A stretch of DNA of 64,000 bases from Burkholderia paludis (GTDB taxonomy: Bacteria; Pseudomonadota; Gammaproteobacteria; Burkholderiales; Burkholderiaceae): contig NZ_JPGL01000016.1 of the NCBI RefSeq assembly GCF_000732615.1, positions 83,167-147,166 of the forward strand. Reading direction: 5' to 3'. Each line of letters opens with the position of its first letter. Within the stretch, counting starts at the first letter, position 1. The translations under genes and the position numbers were made by a program. The notes under the pieces were generated by a model, which ran no database searches, was not told the DNA's origin, and saw only the letters and a list, made by a program, of their open reading frames with translations. Shown here in pieces: positions 23,408 through 34,092 of this stretch.

Positions 23408-25144
23408 TTAGCGCGCGAGCGCGGCGCGGATCTTCTCCGCAACCGTCGCCGCGGCCGCGTCGGCCGGCAGCAGCGTCGCTTCGGCGTCGCGGCGGCCCTG
23501 GTACTCGATCTTGCCTTCCTTCAGGCCGCGCTCGCCGATCACGAGGCGATGCGGCACGCCGATCAGCTCCCAGTCGGCGAACATCACGCCCGGGCGCTCG
23601 CCGCGATCGTCGAGGATCACGTCGATGCCGGCCGCGGACAGTTCCGCGTACAGCTTGTCGGCCGCCTCGCGCACCATGTCGCTGCGGTCGTAGCCCATCG
23701 GGCACAGCACGACCTCGAACGGCGCGATCGACTCGGGCCAGATGATGCCGCGGTCGTCGAAGTTCTGTTCGATCGCCGCGCCGAGAATACGCGTGACGCC
23801 GACGCCGTAGCAGCCCATCAGCATCGGCTGCGGCTTGCCCGATTCGTCGAGGAACGTCGCGCCCATCGCTTCCGAGTACTTGGTGCCCAGCTGGAACACG
23901 TGGCCGACCTCGATGCCGCGGCAGATGTCGATCACGCCCTTGCCGTCCGGCGACGGATCGCCCTTCTGCACGTTGCGCACGTCGGCAACGTCCGGCTCCG
24001 GCAGATCGCGGCCCCAGTTCACGCCCGCGATGTGATAGTCGACCTCGTTCGCGCCGACGACGAAGTCGCTCATGTTCGCGACCGTGCGGTCCGCGATCAC
24101 CTTCACGGGCTTCTTCGTGCCGACCGGGCCGAGGTAGCCCGGCGGCGTACCGAACCACTCGACGATTTCCTGCTCGGTCGCGAAGCGGTGGTTCTTCAGG
24201 CCCGGCAGCTTCGACACCTTGATCTCGTTCAGGTCGTGATCGCCGCGCAGCATCACGAGCCAGATGGTCGGCTCGGCGCCTTCGTTGTCGGTCGCGAGCA
24301 CGATCGACTTGATCGTGCGCTCGAGCGGGATCGCCAGCAGCTCGGCCACGGCTTCGCACTTCGCCTTGCCGGGCGTCGCGACCTTCGCCATCGCTTCGGA
24401 CGGCGCCGCGCGCTCGTGCGTCAGCGGCAGCGCTTCGGCCGCCTCGACGTTCGCCGCGAATTCGGACGTCGGGCAGTACGCGATCGCGTCCTCGCCGGTG
24501 TCGGCGATCACGTGGAATTCATGCGAGAAGTTGCCGCCGATCGAGCCGCTGTCGGCCGCGACCGCACGGAACTCCAGGCCGAGGCGCGTGAAGATGCGCA
24601 CGTACGCGTCGTACATCTTGCGATACGACTCGTTCAGGCCCGCCGCGTCCTTGTCGAACGAATACGCGTCCTTCATGATGAATTCGCGGCCGCGCATCAC
24701 GCCGAAGCGCGGACGGATCTCGTCGCGGAACTTCGTCTGGATCTGGTAGAAGTTCACCGGCATCTGCCGGTAGCTCTTGATCTGGTTGCGCGCGATGTCG
24801 GTGATGACTTCCTCGTGCGTCGGCCCGATCACGAAGTCGTTGTCCTTGCGGTCCTTGAAGCGCAGCAGCTCGGGGCCGTATTGCTCCCAGCGGCCCGATT
24901 CCTGCCACAGCTCGGCCGGCTGCACTGCCGGCATCAGCAGCTCGATGGCGCCCGCCCGGTTCATTTCCTCGCGCACGATCGCCTCGACCTTGCGAATCGA
25001 ACGCAGGCCGACCGGCAGGTAGTTATAGATGCCGCCGGCGACGCGGCGGATCATGCCGGCGCGGACCATCAGCTTGTGGCTGACGATCTCCGCGTCGGCG
25101 GGAGCTTCTTTCAGGGTGCCGATAAAGAAACGGGAAGCTTTCAT
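23408..25144 (-). CDS. proS: Prolyl-tRNA synthetase
   Basis: Class II aminoacyl-tRNA synthetase that charges tRNA-Pro. The 578-residue length with an inserted editing domain (about residues 230-390) marks the bacterial type. Class II motif 2 and 3 blocks are visible ([21 protein letters not shown] and [17 protein letters not shown], respectively). Its substrate, tRNA-Pro(CGG), is encoded at 31221. The gene is divergent from rppH, and its product belongs to the housekeeping translation machinery. Nothing unusual. Confidence 0.97.
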   Translation of the reverse strand: MKASRFFIGTLKEAPADAEIVSHKLMVRAGMIRRVAGGIYNYLPVGLRSIRKVEAIVREEMNRAGAIELLMPAVQPAELWQESGRWEQYGPELLRFKDRKDNDFVIGPTHEEVITDIARNQIKSYRQMPVNFYQIQTKFRDEIRPRFGVMRGREFIMKDAYSFDKDAAGLNESYRKMYDAYVRIFTRLGLEFRAVAADSGSIGGNFSHEFHVIADTGEDAIAYCPTSEFAANVEAAEALPLTHERAAPSEAMAKVATPGKAKCEAVAELLAIPLERTIKSIVLATDNEGAEPTIWLVMLRGDHDLNEIKVSKLPGLKNHRFATEQEIVEWFGTPPGYLGPVGTKKPVKVIADRTVANMSDFVVGANEVDYHIAGVNWGRDLPEPDVADVRNVQKGDPSPDGKGVIDICRGIEVGHVFQLGTKYSEAMGATFLDESGKPQPMLMGCYGVGVTRILGAAIEQNFDDRGIIWPESIAPFEVVLCPMGYDRSDMVREAADKLYAELSAAGIDVILDDRGERPGVMFADWELIGVPHRLVIGERGLKEGKIEYQGRRDAEATLLPADAAAATVAEKIRAALAR

Positions 25145-25323
25145 GCGGACGGTTCCAAAAACGGCGCCCCCAGGCGGGGCGCCCGAAAAAGTTTCAAGGA
25201 GAAAAAGCTGCGCGCGACGAACGGCGATGGCGCAGATGACTTAGCAGACTAATCAGGGACAATTCAACCGGCACGCCTCGCGCGGATTCGCTCCGTCACG
25301 GTGCGCAGCGCCCGTTATCTGTT

Positions 25324-25329
25324 TATAAT
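25324..25329 (+). promoter_or_regulatory. Putative rppH -10 element
   Basis: A perfect TATAAT lies 33 bp upstream of the rppH start in an AT-rich patch. No clear -35 hexamer sits at 16-18 bp, so it may depend on an activator or an extended -10 arrangement. Confidence 0.5.
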
Positions 25330-25362
25330 CAAAGCAATTTTAAAGGATTCGAAGGTGGTTGT

Positions 25363-26010
25363 ATGCTGGATCGTGAAGGCTTTCGCCCGAACGTCGGCAT
25401 CATCCTCTTGAACGCGCGCAACGAGGTGTTTTGGGGCAAGCGGCTCCGCGAGCACTCCTGGCAGTTTCCTCAAGGTGGGATCAAGTATGGCGAGACCCCC
25501 ATGCAGGCGATGTACCGGGAACTGCACGAGGAAACGGGCCTGCATCCGGAACACGTCAAGATAATCGGCCGCACCCGCGACTGGTTGCGTTACGAGGTGC
25601 CTGACAAGTTCATCAAGCGCGAGGTACGCGGTCATTACCGCGGCCAGAAGCAGATCTGGTTCCTGCTGCGGATGGTTGGACGCGATTGCGACATTTGCTT
25701 GCGCGCGACCGACCACCCGGAGTTCGATGCGTGGCGCTGGAACGAGTACTGGGTGCCGCTCGATGCGGTGATCGAGTTCAAGCGGGATGTCTATCAGTTG
25801 GCGCTGACGGAACTGTCGCGCTTCCTGCGCCGCCCGGCGCAGCGAGCCGAGAAGCCGCGCGGGCCGCGTCTGTCGCGCTATCCGCGCGTCATTGGCGCAT
25901 CGTCCGAGCAAACGCTGACGATTGTCGACACATCGATAGTCTGTTCGGAGATCGAAGTGGAAGCGAGCACGCTCGACGCGATGCCGCCCCACCTGATCAT
26001 CGGCAAATGA
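25363..26010 (+). CDS. rppH: RNA pyrophosphohydrolase
   Basis: Nudix hydrolase that removes pyrophosphate from 5'-triphosphorylated mRNAs and so triggers 5'-end-dependent decay. The 215-residue protein opens [17 protein letters not shown], typical of RppH, and has a perfect Nudix box at residues 38-60 (G-x5-E-x7-REUxEExGU, from GGIKYGETP to EETGL). The C-terminal extension (about residues 150-215) is longer than in E. coli RppH and is basic and low in conservation. A terminator begins 20 bp after the stop codon. Confidence 0.95.
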   Translation: MLDREGFRPNVGIILLNARNEVFWGKRLREHSWQFPQGGIKYGETPMQAMYRELHEETGLHPEHVKIIGRTRDWLRYEVPDKFIKREVRGHYRGQKQIWFLLRMVGRDCDICLRATDHPEFDAWRWNEYWVPLDAVIEFKRDVYQLALTELSRFLRRPAQRAEKPRGPRLSRYPRVIGASSEQTLTIVDTSIVCSEIEVEASTLDAMPPHLIIGK

Positions 26011-26029
26011 CGAATCGAACTGCATGACC

Positions 26030-26060
26030 GGGCGCGACCTTGGTGTCGCGCCCTTTTTTT
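26030..26060 (+). terminator. Intrinsic terminator between rppH and the CNP1-like gene
   Basis: A perfect 9-bp stem (GGGCGCGAC / GTCGCGCCC) with a 6-nt loop is followed by seven Ts. It ends only 14 bp before the start codon of the next gene. Confidence 0.92.
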
Positions 26061-26074
26061 ACGAGGAATGCATA

Positions 26075-26632
26075 TTGAAAGCGATTGCTCTCGCGCTCGC
26101 ATCGATTGCCGCGGCGGCCACGCTGGCAGGTTGCGCGAATTCGAAGACGCCCACCAACAAGGATGACAGCGCGTTCGTGTATCTGCTGGACCGCCAGGGC
26201 AACTGGAAGGAAAACGCGGTCGACTCGCTGCCGCCGCTGCCGCAGGCGGGCGACCTGCTGCCGTTCAACGTATCGCAGAACACGCCGCTCAAGTTCTTCG
26301 TCGACGCGAAGTCGCTCGCGGTCGGCACCGATGGCGTCGTGCGCTACGCGGTTGTCGTCACGAGCCCCGCCGGCGCGCGCAACGTGAATTACGAGGGCAT
26401 CCGCTGCGACACCTACGAATGGCGTCAGTACGCCGCCCTGAATTCCGACCACGACGGCTGGGATCGCACGGTCGAGAACGACTGGCAGCGCATCGAGAAC
26501 GGCGAGCTGAACGCCTACCATTCCGCGCTCTATCAGGACTACTTCTGCGCGAACAAGATGCCGCAGGGCTCGACCCGGCAGATCCTGGAGAACATCCGGT
26601 TCCATCGCACCGCGATGACGCAGTTGCGCTGA
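26075..26632 (+). CDS. CNP1-like family lipoprotein
   Basis: A 185-residue predicted lipoprotein of the CNP1-like family, whose function is unknown. A signal peptide ends in the lipobox LAGC with Cys20 as the lipidated residue. The mature domain is mixed alpha/beta with conserved blocks such as RNVNYEGIRCDTYEWRQYA. The start is a TTG at 26075, with a GAGGA ribosome binding site 7 bp upstream; no ATG is available in this frame before the signal peptide. It lies directly after a strong terminator, so its promoter must overlap that terminator, or expression depends on readthrough from rppH. Confidence 0.82.
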   Translation: MKAIALALASIAAAATLAGCANSKTPTNKDDSAFVYLLDRQGNWKENAVDSLPPLPQAGDLLPFNVSQNTPLKFFVDAKSLAVGTDGVVRYAVVVTSPAGARNVNYEGIRCDTYEWRQYAALNSDHDGWDRTVENDWQRIENGELNAYHSALYQDYFCANKMPQGSTRQILENIRFHRTAMTQLR

Positions 26633-26671
26633 CGGTGCGCAGGGCCGCCCGCCCGCTCACCCCGCTCGAAT

Positions 26672-26700
26672 GAAAAAGCCCGCATCAAGCGGGCTTTTTC
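26672..26700. terminator. Bidirectional terminator between CNP1-like gene and proB
   Basis: A stem GAAAAAGCCCGC / GCGGGCTTTTTC around a short loop, with A-tracts on one side and T-tracts on the other, serves both convergent genes. Confidence 0.92.
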
Positions 26701-26728
26701 ATGTGGCGACGGGCACCGGAACGCAGGG

Positions 26729-27847
26729 TCATACCAGCACGAGGTTGTCGCGGTGGATCAGTTCGGGTTCCAGCATGTAGCCGAGCACGGATTCGATCTC
26801 GCCGCTCGGCTTGCGATGAATCAGTTTCGCCTCCGCACTGCTGTAGTTCGTCAGCCCGCGCGCCACTTCACGCCCGTCGGGGCCGACACACGCGATGACC
26901 TCACCGCGCGCGAACGCGCCCTGCACGCCCGTCACGCCGATCGGCAGCAGGCTCTTGCCGCCGGCCGTCAGCTTCTCGACCGCGCCCGCATCGATCACGA
27001 CATGGCCACGCACCTGCAGATGGTCGGCCATCCACTGCTTGCGCGCCGCCATCCGCGCGGTACGCGCGATCAGCTGCGTGCCGATCGCCTCGCCGGCCGC
27101 CAGACGCACGAGCACATCGGCCTCCCGGCCGCTCGCGATGACCGTATTCGCGCCGCTGTGTGCCGCGCGCTTCGCCGCGAGGATCTTCGTCAGCATGCCG
27201 CCACGGCCGAGGCTCGAGCCCGCGCCGCCCGCCATCGCCTCGAGCTCCGGTGCGCCGGCATTGGCTTCGGCAACGAGCGTCGCGCCCGGATCCTTGCGCG
27301 GATCGGCCGTGAACAGCCCCGACTGGTCGGTCAGGATGATCAGCGCATCGCCTTCGATCAGGTTCGCGACGAGTGCGCCGAGCGTGTCGTTGTCGCCGAA
27401 CTTGATTTCGTCGGTGACGACCGTGTCGTTCTCGTTGATGATCGGCACGACGCCGAGCCTCAGCAGCGTGAGCAGCGTCGAACGCGCGTTCAGGTAACGC
27501 TCGCGGTCCGCCAGGTCGGCATGCGTGAGCAGGATCTGCGCGGTGCGGATGTCGTGCTCGGTGAAGCGGCTCTCGTAGACTTGCGCGAGCCCCATCTGGC
27601 CGACTGCGGCGGCGGCCTGCAGCTCGTCGATTTCCCGCGGCCGCTTGCTCCAGCCGAGCCGTTGCATCCCCTCGGCAATCGCGCCCGAACTGACCAGCAC
27701 GACCTCCTTGCCCTGTGCGCGCAGCGCGGCAATCTGGGCCGCCCAGCGGCCGATTGCCGCATGATCGAGCCCCTTGCCGTCGTTGGTCACGAGGCTGGAG
27801 CCCACCTTCACCACCAATCGCTTCGAATCCGCGATGATCGAACGCAT
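26729..27847 (-). CDS. proB: Glutamate 5-kinase
   Basis: Phosphorylates glutamate to gamma-glutamyl phosphate, the first step of proline synthesis, and is feedback-inhibited by proline. The 372-residue protein has the amino-acid kinase domain ([19 protein letters not shown] at the N-terminus and the [20 protein letters not shown] substrate block) and a C-terminal PUA domain from about residue 280. I chose the ATG at 27847, at the conserved start. It follows obgE by 76 bp, an arrangement usual in beta-proteobacteria. Confidence 0.96.
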   Translation of the reverse strand: MRSIIADSKRLVVKVGSSLVTNDGKGLDHAAIGRWAAQIAALRAQGKEVVLVSSGAIAEGMQRLGWSKRPREIDELQAAAAVGQMGLAQVYESRFTEHDIRTAQILLTHADLADRERYLNARSTLLTLLRLGVVPIINENDTVVTDEIKFGDNDTLGALVANLIEGDALIILTDQSGLFTADPRKDPGATLVAEANAGAPELEAMAGGAGSSLGRGGMLTKILAAKRAAHSGANTVIASGREADVLVRLAAGEAIGTQLIARTARMAARKQWMADHLQVRGHVVIDAGAVEKLTAGGKSLLPIGVTGVQGAFARGEVIACVGPDGREVARGLTNYSSAEAKLIHRKPSGEIESVLGYMLEPELIHRDNLVLV

Positions 27848-27923
27848 CCTGCCGTGTCTCCTGTATCTGATGCGCGATTGAACGCCGACGCCGGGCAACA
27901 CGCCCGACGCACTCCGGGACCGC

Positions 27924-29039
<1,116 letters not shown>

Positions 29040-29162
29040 TCACTCCGCCCAGTATTTCCGCTATTGTGCCGCGCACCGGCGCGCTTGAACAATCTGCCAT
29101 TCGGCCGATCGTACGCCGGTTGCGCGATAGTCGCCGGAACGCACACGCGTCCGGCGGCCAAA

Positions 29163-29196
29163 TAAAAAAAGGCCCCGCGAAGACTGCGGGGCCTTT
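29163..29196 (-). terminator. Terminator after rpmA
   Basis: On the minus strand an 11-bp stem (AAAGGCCCCGC / GCGGGGCCTTT) with a 7-nt loop is followed by a seven-base T-tract. It ends the rplU-rpmA transcript or limits readthrough into obgE. Confidence 0.9.
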
Positions 29197-29224
29197 CGGC
29201 TACGAAGCCCGTGGGTGCCTGAAC

Positions 29225-29488
29225 TTAGGCAGCCGCCGGGACAACGATGACCAGATGCTTCTTGTCCGCGCCCTTCGTCGCGAACTTGACGTGACCGTCG
29301 ACCAGCGCGAACAGGGTGTGATCCTTGCCCATGCCGACGTTCTCGCCTGCGTGCATGCGCGTGCCGCGCTGACGCACGATGATGCCGCCGGCATTGATTG
29401 CCTGGCCGCCGTACACTTTCACGCCGAGACGTTTCGACTCGGAGTCGCGGCCGTTCCGGGAAGAGCCGCCTGCCTTTTTGTGTGCCAT
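29225..29488 (-). CDS. rpmA: 50S ribosomal protein L27
   Basis: Small basic large-subunit protein whose N-terminus approaches the peptidyl-transferase centre. The 87-residue protein begins [16 protein letters not shown], the L27 signature, with no N-terminal processing extension as in Firmicutes. It is 24 bp downstream of rplU and forms the usual rplU-rpmA pair. Confidence 0.98.
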
Positions 29489-29512
29489 CTGATTGCTCCT
29501 TTACCGAGGCGC

Positions 29513-29824
29513 TTACGCGTTGATCGCGTCGATGCGCAGCTCAGTGTAGTTCTGGCGGTGGCCGCCGTGCTTTTGGTAGTGCTTCCGGCGACGCATCTTG
29601 AAGATGGTGACCTTGGCATGACGACCGTGCGACACAACGGTGGCCTTGACGGAAGCCCCACTGACCAGCGGCGTACCGAACTTAATCGATTCGCCTTCGC
29701 CCACTGCGAGAACCTGGTCGAGCGTGATTTCAGCGTCAATGTCAGCCGGTATCTGTTCTACTTTGAGTTTTTCGCCAACGGCAACCTTGTACTGCTTGCC
29801 GCCGGTTTTTATGACCGCGTACAT
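29513..29824 (-). CDS. rplU: 50S ribosomal protein L21
   Basis: Large-subunit ribosomal protein of 103 residues beginning [20 protein letters not shown], with the C-terminal [22 protein letters not shown]-binding block of L21. I chose the ATG at 29824; the open frame extends further upstream but is unrelated to L21. A strong sigma-70 promoter lies about 56-84 bp upstream. It is divergent from ispB, as in E. coli. Confidence 0.98.
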   Translation of the reverse strand: MYAVIKTGGKQYKVAVGEKLKVEQIPADIDAEITLDQVLAVGEGESIKFGTPLVSGASVKATVVSHGRHAKVTIFKMRRRKHYQKHGGHRQNYTELRIDAINA

Positions 29825-29879
29825 TGAGAACCTCACTCTGGATCCAATTTTTCCGCACACCACGCGCGGAAAACACGTG

Positions 29880-29908
29880 ATTATACATGGGGTTAGCAAC
29901 GAAGTCAA
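29880..29908 (-). promoter_or_regulatory. rplU-rpmA promoter
   Basis: Minus-strand TTGACT (29903-29908) and a perfect TATAAT (29880-29885) are separated by 17 bp, one of the best sigma-70 matches in the window, as expected for ribosomal protein genes. The predicted leader is about 50 nt. Confidence 0.88.
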
Positions 29909-30014
29909 AACCGATCGACGATTACCGTACGGATTGCCGTGTGCGGGCCCTGGCCGGATGGCCAAATTCACTACTGCGGCGAGTGCGACAGACCGGGAGA
30001 TCGCGGATTCGACT

Positions 30015-30020
30015 TATAAT
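30015..30020 (+). promoter_or_regulatory. Putative ispB -10 element
   Basis: A perfect TATAAT lies 26 bp upstream of the ispB start codon, without a good -35 at the expected distance. A start near 30027 would give a leader of about 20 nt. Confidence 0.5.
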
Positions 30021-30046
30021 CCGCCGCATCACCCAATTCCATCATC

Positions 30047-31042
30047 ATGTCGTCGTCCACCGCCTCCCCCACCCTCAGCGCCGCCCACCTGCTCGCTCCG
30101 ATCACGAGTGACATGGAGCAGGTGAATCGCGTTATCCGGCAAAGCCTCGCGTCCGACGTCCTGCTGATCAACCAGATCGCCGAGTACATCATCGGCGCGG
30201 GCGGCAAGCGGCTGCGTCCGGCGTTGCTGCTGCTCGTCGCCGGCGCGCTCGGCGAGACCTCGCACCAGCGGCACGTGCTGGCCGCCGTCGTCGAGTTCAT
30301 CCACACGGCCACGCTGCTGCACGACGACGTCGTCGACGAATCCGAGCTGCGCCGCGGCCGCCAGACCGCCAACGCGCTGTTCGGCAACGCCGCGAGCGTG
30401 CTGGTAGGCGACTACCTCTACTCGCGCTCGTTCGAGATGATGGTCGGCGTCGGCAAGATGCGCGTGATGGAAATCCTGTCCGAAGCAACGACGATCATTT
30501 CCGAAGGCGAGGTGCTGCAGCTCCTCAACATGCACGACGCGGACGTCGACGAAACGCGCTACATGCAGGTGATCCGCTACAAGACCGCCAAGCTGTTCGA
30601 GGCGTCGGCTCGCCTGGGTGCGGTGCTCGCGGGCGCCGATGCGCCGACCGAGGCCGCCGCGGCCGAATACGGCCGCCGGATCGGCACCGCGTTCCAGATC
30701 ATGGACGACTGGCTCGACTACGCGGGCACCGTCGAGGCAATGGGCAAGAACGCGGGCGACGACCTGCGCGAAGGCAAGCCGACGCTGCCGCTCATCTATC
30801 TGATCGAGCGCGGCACGCCCGAGCAATCGGCGCTGGCCCGCGAGGCAATCGAACAGGGCGGCACCGATCGCTTCGATACGATCTTCGACGCGATCACGCG
30901 CTCGGGCGCACTGGATCACACACTGGAATGCGCGCGCCAGGAAGCGCAGGCGGCAGCAGCAGCGATCGCCGCATTCCCGGATTCGATCTACAAGGAAAGC
31001 CTGCTCGCGCTGTGCTCGTACTCGACGTCGCGGCAGTCGTAA
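30047..31042 (+). CDS. ispB: Polyprenyl (octaprenyl) diphosphate synthase
   Basis: Elongates farnesyl diphosphate with isopentenyl diphosphate to make the quinone side chain. The 331-residue protein carries the two aspartate-rich motifs of trans-prenyltransferases: DDVVD at residues 93-97 and DDWLD at 220-224, which bind magnesium and the allylic substrate. The gene is divergent from rplU-rpmA, the same neighbourhood as ispB in E. coli, which supports the octaprenyl assignment; chain length itself cannot be read from sequence. Confidence 0.94.
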   Translation: MSSSTASPTLSAAHLLAPITSDMEQVNRVIRQSLASDVLLINQIAEYIIGAGGKRLRPALLLLVAGALGETSHQRHVLAAVVEFIHTATLLHDDVVDESELRRGRQTANALFGNAASVLVGDYLYSRSFEMMVGVGKMRVMEILSEATTIISEGEVLQLLNMHDADVDETRYMQVIRYKTAKLFEASARLGAVLAGADAPTEAAAAEYGRRIGTAFQIMDDWLDYAGTVEAMGKNAGDDLREGKPTLPLIYLIERGTPEQSALAREAIEQGGTDRFDTIFDAITRSGALDHTLECARQEAQAAAAAIAAFPDSIYKESLLALCSYSTSRQS

Positions 31043-31220
31043 GCGCGTGACGTGCGTCGCCGCCACCGCGCGACGACGCACTTTCGACACGGATCTTCAT
31101 CTGTCTCGAAAATTTTCTTCGCAAAGGTATTCCCTTTTCGAAAAAACATCGTTATAGTTATGTTCTTGCTCGACGACGCAGCGGTCTTGAAGAAGACTGC
31201 GAAATCGGAAGAGTCCAAAT

Positions 31221-31297
31221 CGGGGTGTAGCTTAGCCTGGTAGAGCGCTACGTTCGGGACGTAGAGGCCGGAGGTTCGAATCCTCTCACCCCGACCA
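31221..31297 (+). tRNA. tRNA-Pro (anticodon CGG)
   Basis: A complete 77-nt cloverleaf. The acceptor stem is CGGGGTG / CACCCCG with the encoded 3' ACCA. The anticodon stem CTACG / CGTAG encloses loop TTCGGGA, so the anticodon is CGG and reads the proline codon CCG, a preferred codon in this GC-rich genome. The T-loop TTCGAAT is canonical. A terminator follows 8 bp later. Confidence 0.98.
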
Positions 31298-31304
31298 GAT
31301 TTGT

Positions 31305-31336
31305 AAAAACCGTGCACTGCGTGCACGGTTTTTTTT
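31305..31336 (+). terminator. Terminator of tRNA-Pro
   Basis: A stem AAAACCGTGCAC / GTGCACGGTTTT with a tiny loop and a continuing T-run immediately follows the tRNA. Confidence 0.92.
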
Positions 31337-31438
31337 CGTCCGGCCGCCGCGAGTCCGTCGTGTCGTGCGCGACACATCGCGGTCGCCGGCCTCTGCTATA
31401 TTCCCTCCATTCCTGTCCTTCACTGCCCTTTCCGACGC

Positions 31439-32731
31439 GTGGACCAAATTCCCTTATGGGCGCAAATCGGCGCCGTCTTCCTGCTTCTCCTCTGTTCCAG
31501 CTTCTTTTCCATTTCCGAGACCGCGATGATGGCGCTCAATCGCCATCGGCTGAAGCATCTCGCCGGCCAGGGCGCGCTCGGAGCGAAAACCACGCAGGGC
31601 CTGCTGACGCGCACTGACCTGCTGCTCAGCGTGATCCTGATCGGCAACAACCTGTTCAACACGATCATCCCGGTCCTGACGACGTCGCTGGCGCTGCATA
31701 CGTTCGGCCGCAACAATCTCGCACTGTCGATCGCCACCGGCATCGTCGCGTTCCTGATCATCGTGTTCGCGGAAATCGCGCCGAAGATCGTCGGCGCGAC
31801 CTTCCCCGAACGCATCGCGCTGCCTGCGAGCCTCGTGATCGCCCCGCTGATGCGCGTGTTCAAGCCGGTCGTCTGGTTCGTCAACGCGCTCGCAAACGGC
31901 GTGCTGTGGCTGCTGCGCATCAACACGAAGAAAGGCCGCGACCAGCGGATGTCGGCCGACGAGCTGCGGGCCATCGTGCTCGAGTCGAGCAGCTTCATGC
32001 CGACCAAGCATCGCAGCATCCTGCTCAACCTGTTCGACCTCGAGAACATCACGGTCGACGACGTGATGGTGCCGCGCCGCCAGATCGAGTCGCTCAACTT
32101 CTACGCGCCGCTCGACGACATCCTCCACCAGCTCGAGACCTGCTATCACAACAAGCTGGTCGTCTATGAAGGCGACATCGACAAGGTGCTCGGCGTGCTG
32201 CACGTTCGCAAGACGCTGACCGCGCTGCACAACCAGGATTTCGACCGCGAAACGCTGCGCACGCTGCTTGCCGAGCCGTATTACGTGCCGTCGGGCACGC
32301 CGGTGGTCCAGCAGCTCCAGTTCTTCCAGGAGAGCCGGCATCGCACCGCGCTCGTCGTCAACGAGTACGGCGAGCTCGAAGGGCTCGTCACGCCCGAGGA
32401 CATCATCGAGGAGCTGATCGGCGAATTCACGACGTCGATGCCGCGCAGCGAGCGTGCGGGCGGCTGGGACGAGAACGGCGAATGCATCGTCTCGGCCAGC
32501 ATGCCGCTGCGCGAACTGAATCGCTGGCTGCACCTGAAGCTGCCGACCGACGGGCCGAAGACGCTGAACGGCCTGGTTCTCGAAATCCTCGAGGAAATCC
32601 CGGAAGACGACGTGTGCCTGAAAATCGGCGACGTGATGCTCGAAGTGATGCGCAGCGACGACCAGGCCGTCCGCACGGTCAAGCTCTTCAAGCCGCGCGC
32701 CACGCGCACCGCACGCGCCGCCACGCACTAG
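31439..32731 (+). CDS. CorC/HlyC-type hemolysin-family membrane protein (CNNM-like)
   Basis: A 430-residue membrane protein with an N-terminal DUF21/CNNM transmembrane domain (four hydrophobic segments in residues 1-165), two CBS domains (about residues 200-330) and a C-terminal CorC_HlyC domain (about 340-420). Relatives are implicated in magnesium and cobalt efflux or sensing. The hemolysin label is historical and does not imply toxicity. The start is a GTG at 31439; no ATG lies before the first membrane segment in this frame. It follows the tRNA-Pro terminator and precedes the pil genes by 83 bp. Confidence 0.88.
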   Translation: MDQIPLWAQIGAVFLLLLCSSFFSISETAMMALNRHRLKHLAGQGALGAKTTQGLLTRTDLLLSVILIGNNLFNTIIPVLTTSLALHTFGRNNLALSIATGIVAFLIIVFAEIAPKIVGATFPERIALPASLVIAPLMRVFKPVVWFVNALANGVLWLLRINTKKGRDQRMSADELRAIVLESSSFMPTKHRSILLNLFDLENITVDDVMVPRRQIESLNFYAPLDDILHQLETCYHNKLVVYEGDIDKVLGVLHVRKTLTALHNQDFDRETLRTLLAEPYYVPSGTPVVQQLQFFQESRHRTALVVNEYGELEGLVTPEDIIEELIGEFTTSMPRSERAGGWDENGECIVSASMPLRELNRWLHLKLPTDGPKTLNGLVLEILEEIPEDDVCLKIGDVMLEVMRSDDQAVRTVKLFKPRATRTARAATH

Positions 32732-32814
32732 CCGAACGGCCGACTACCGGCACCGCCCGCGACGCGCGACCATCTGCGGGTCACGTTCAACAGGCGGCCC
32801 GCGGGTCGGCTCAC

Positions 32815-34092
32815 ATGCATTTTTCTCCTCCCGGCGCGCCGCTGCGCACGCAGCCGCCGCCCGCCCGCTCCGATGCATCGCCCGCCGCGGCACTGCGCGC
32901 GCTCGACGCCGCCCAGCTCGACGACGCGCCGGCCGTGCGGCTGCTGACGGACACGCTTCACGCCGCACGCGTGCGCGATGCATCCGACATCCACGTCGAA
33001 CCGTTCGAGGCCGGCTGGCGCATCCGCCTGCGCATCGACGGCGTGCTGCATGAACACGCGCGGCCGCCCCTTCATCTGCGCGACGCGCTCGTGACGCGAG
33101 TCAAGGTCCTGGCGCGCATGGACATCGCTGAACGGCGGCTGCCGCAGGACGGCAGGCTGCGCCTCTCGATCGACGGCGGCACGCGCGGCGACTACCGGGT
33201 CAGCTCGCTGCCCACCATGTTCGGCGAAAAGCTCGTGCTGCGGCGCCTCGAAACGCTGCCGCCCGACCTCACGCTCGCGCGTCTCGGCTTCGATGCGCAG
33301 CAGACGGCCGCGATGGAGGCCGCGATACGCGCTCCGCATGGCCTCGTGCTCGTCACGGGCCCGACCGGCAGCGGCAAGACGCTGTCGCTCTACTGCGCGC
33401 TGCAGATGCTCGATCGCGACACGCACAACGTCTGCACGGTGGAAGATCCCGCCGAGATCCAGCTCGACGGCATCAGCCAGGTCGGCGTCGCCGAAAAAGC
33501 AGGGCTCACGTTCGCGACGGCGCTGCGCGCGCTGCTGCGGCAGGACCCGGACATCATCATGGTCGGCGAGATTCGCGACGCGGAAACGGCCGACGTCGCG
33601 ATCAAGGCCGCGCAGACCGGCCATCTCGTGCTGTCGACACTGCATACGAACGACGCGCCGGCCGCCGTCGCACGGCTGCTCGACATCGGCGTCGCGCCGT
33701 ACAACCTCGCGGCCGCGCTGCACCTCGTCACTGCACAGCGTCTCGTCCGACGGCTGTGCACCGCCTGCCGCGTGCACTCTGACGCACCGCCGGCCGTACT
33801 CCGGGAAGCCGGCTGCGACCCGGCGGCGCTCGCCACCGGCTGGCGGCCGTTCGTCGCGCGAGGCTGTCCGGCCTGTCACGGCATCGGCTATCGCGGCCGC
33901 GTCGGCCTGCATCAGACGATGCCGGTATCGCCCAGGCTGGCGGAGCGCATCGTCACGCGCGCAAGCGCCGGCGAACTCGCGCAGTGTGCGGCGACCGAAG
34001 GCATGCGCAATCTGCGCGACGCGGCACTCGCGCGCGTGCGGGACGGCACGACGAGCCTCGCGGAAGCCATCGCCGCGACACCTGCGGCATGA
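32815..34092 (+). CDS. pilB: Type IV pilus/type II secretion assembly ATPase (PilB/GspE-like)
   Basis: Hexameric ATPase that powers pilin polymerisation from the cytoplasmic face of the inner membrane. The 425-residue protein has Walker A GPTGSGKT at 182-189, a Walker B/Asp-box region DPDIIMVGEIRDAET at about 244-258, the His box STLHTNDAP, and a zinc-binding tetracysteine (Cys315, Cys318, Cys351 and Cys354). It lacks the N-terminal MshEN-type domain of canonical PilB proteins of 560 residues and more, so it is short for the family. Its stop overlaps the start of pilC (ATGA). Neighbours pilC and pilD confirm a pilus rather than a type II secretion role, although the two are close relatives. 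Confidence 0.9.
   Translation: MHFSPPGAPLRTQPPPARSDASPAAALRALDAAQLDDAPAVRLLTDTLHAARVRDASDIHVEPFEAGWRIRLRIDGVLHEHARPPLHLRDALVTRVKVLARMDIAERRLPQDGRLRLSIDGGTRGDYRVSSLPTMFGEKLVLRRLETLPPDLTLARLGFDAQQTAAMEAAIRAPHGLVLVTGPTGSGKTLSLYCALQMLDRDTHNVCTVEDPAEIQLDGISQVGVAEKAGLTFATALRALLRQDPDIIMVGEIRDAETADVAIKAAQTGHLVLSTLHTNDAPAAVARLLDIGVAPYNLAAALHLVTAQRLVRRLCTACRVHSDAPPAVLREAGCDPAALATGWRPFVARGCPACHGIGYRGRVGLHQTMPVSPRLAERIVTRASAGELAQCAATEGMRNLRDAALARVRDGTTSLAEAIAATPAA

Noticed and set aside
31221..31297. tRNA-Pro as an integration site of a mobile element
   Set aside because: Neighbouring genes are core functions, no integrase is present and no repeated tRNA 3' end was seen nearby.
32482..32814. Upstream extension of the pilB frame as extra coding sequence
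   Set aside because: It overlaps the end of the CorC-like gene in another frame and reads as low-complexity Arg-rich sequence; the ATG at 32815 fits better.
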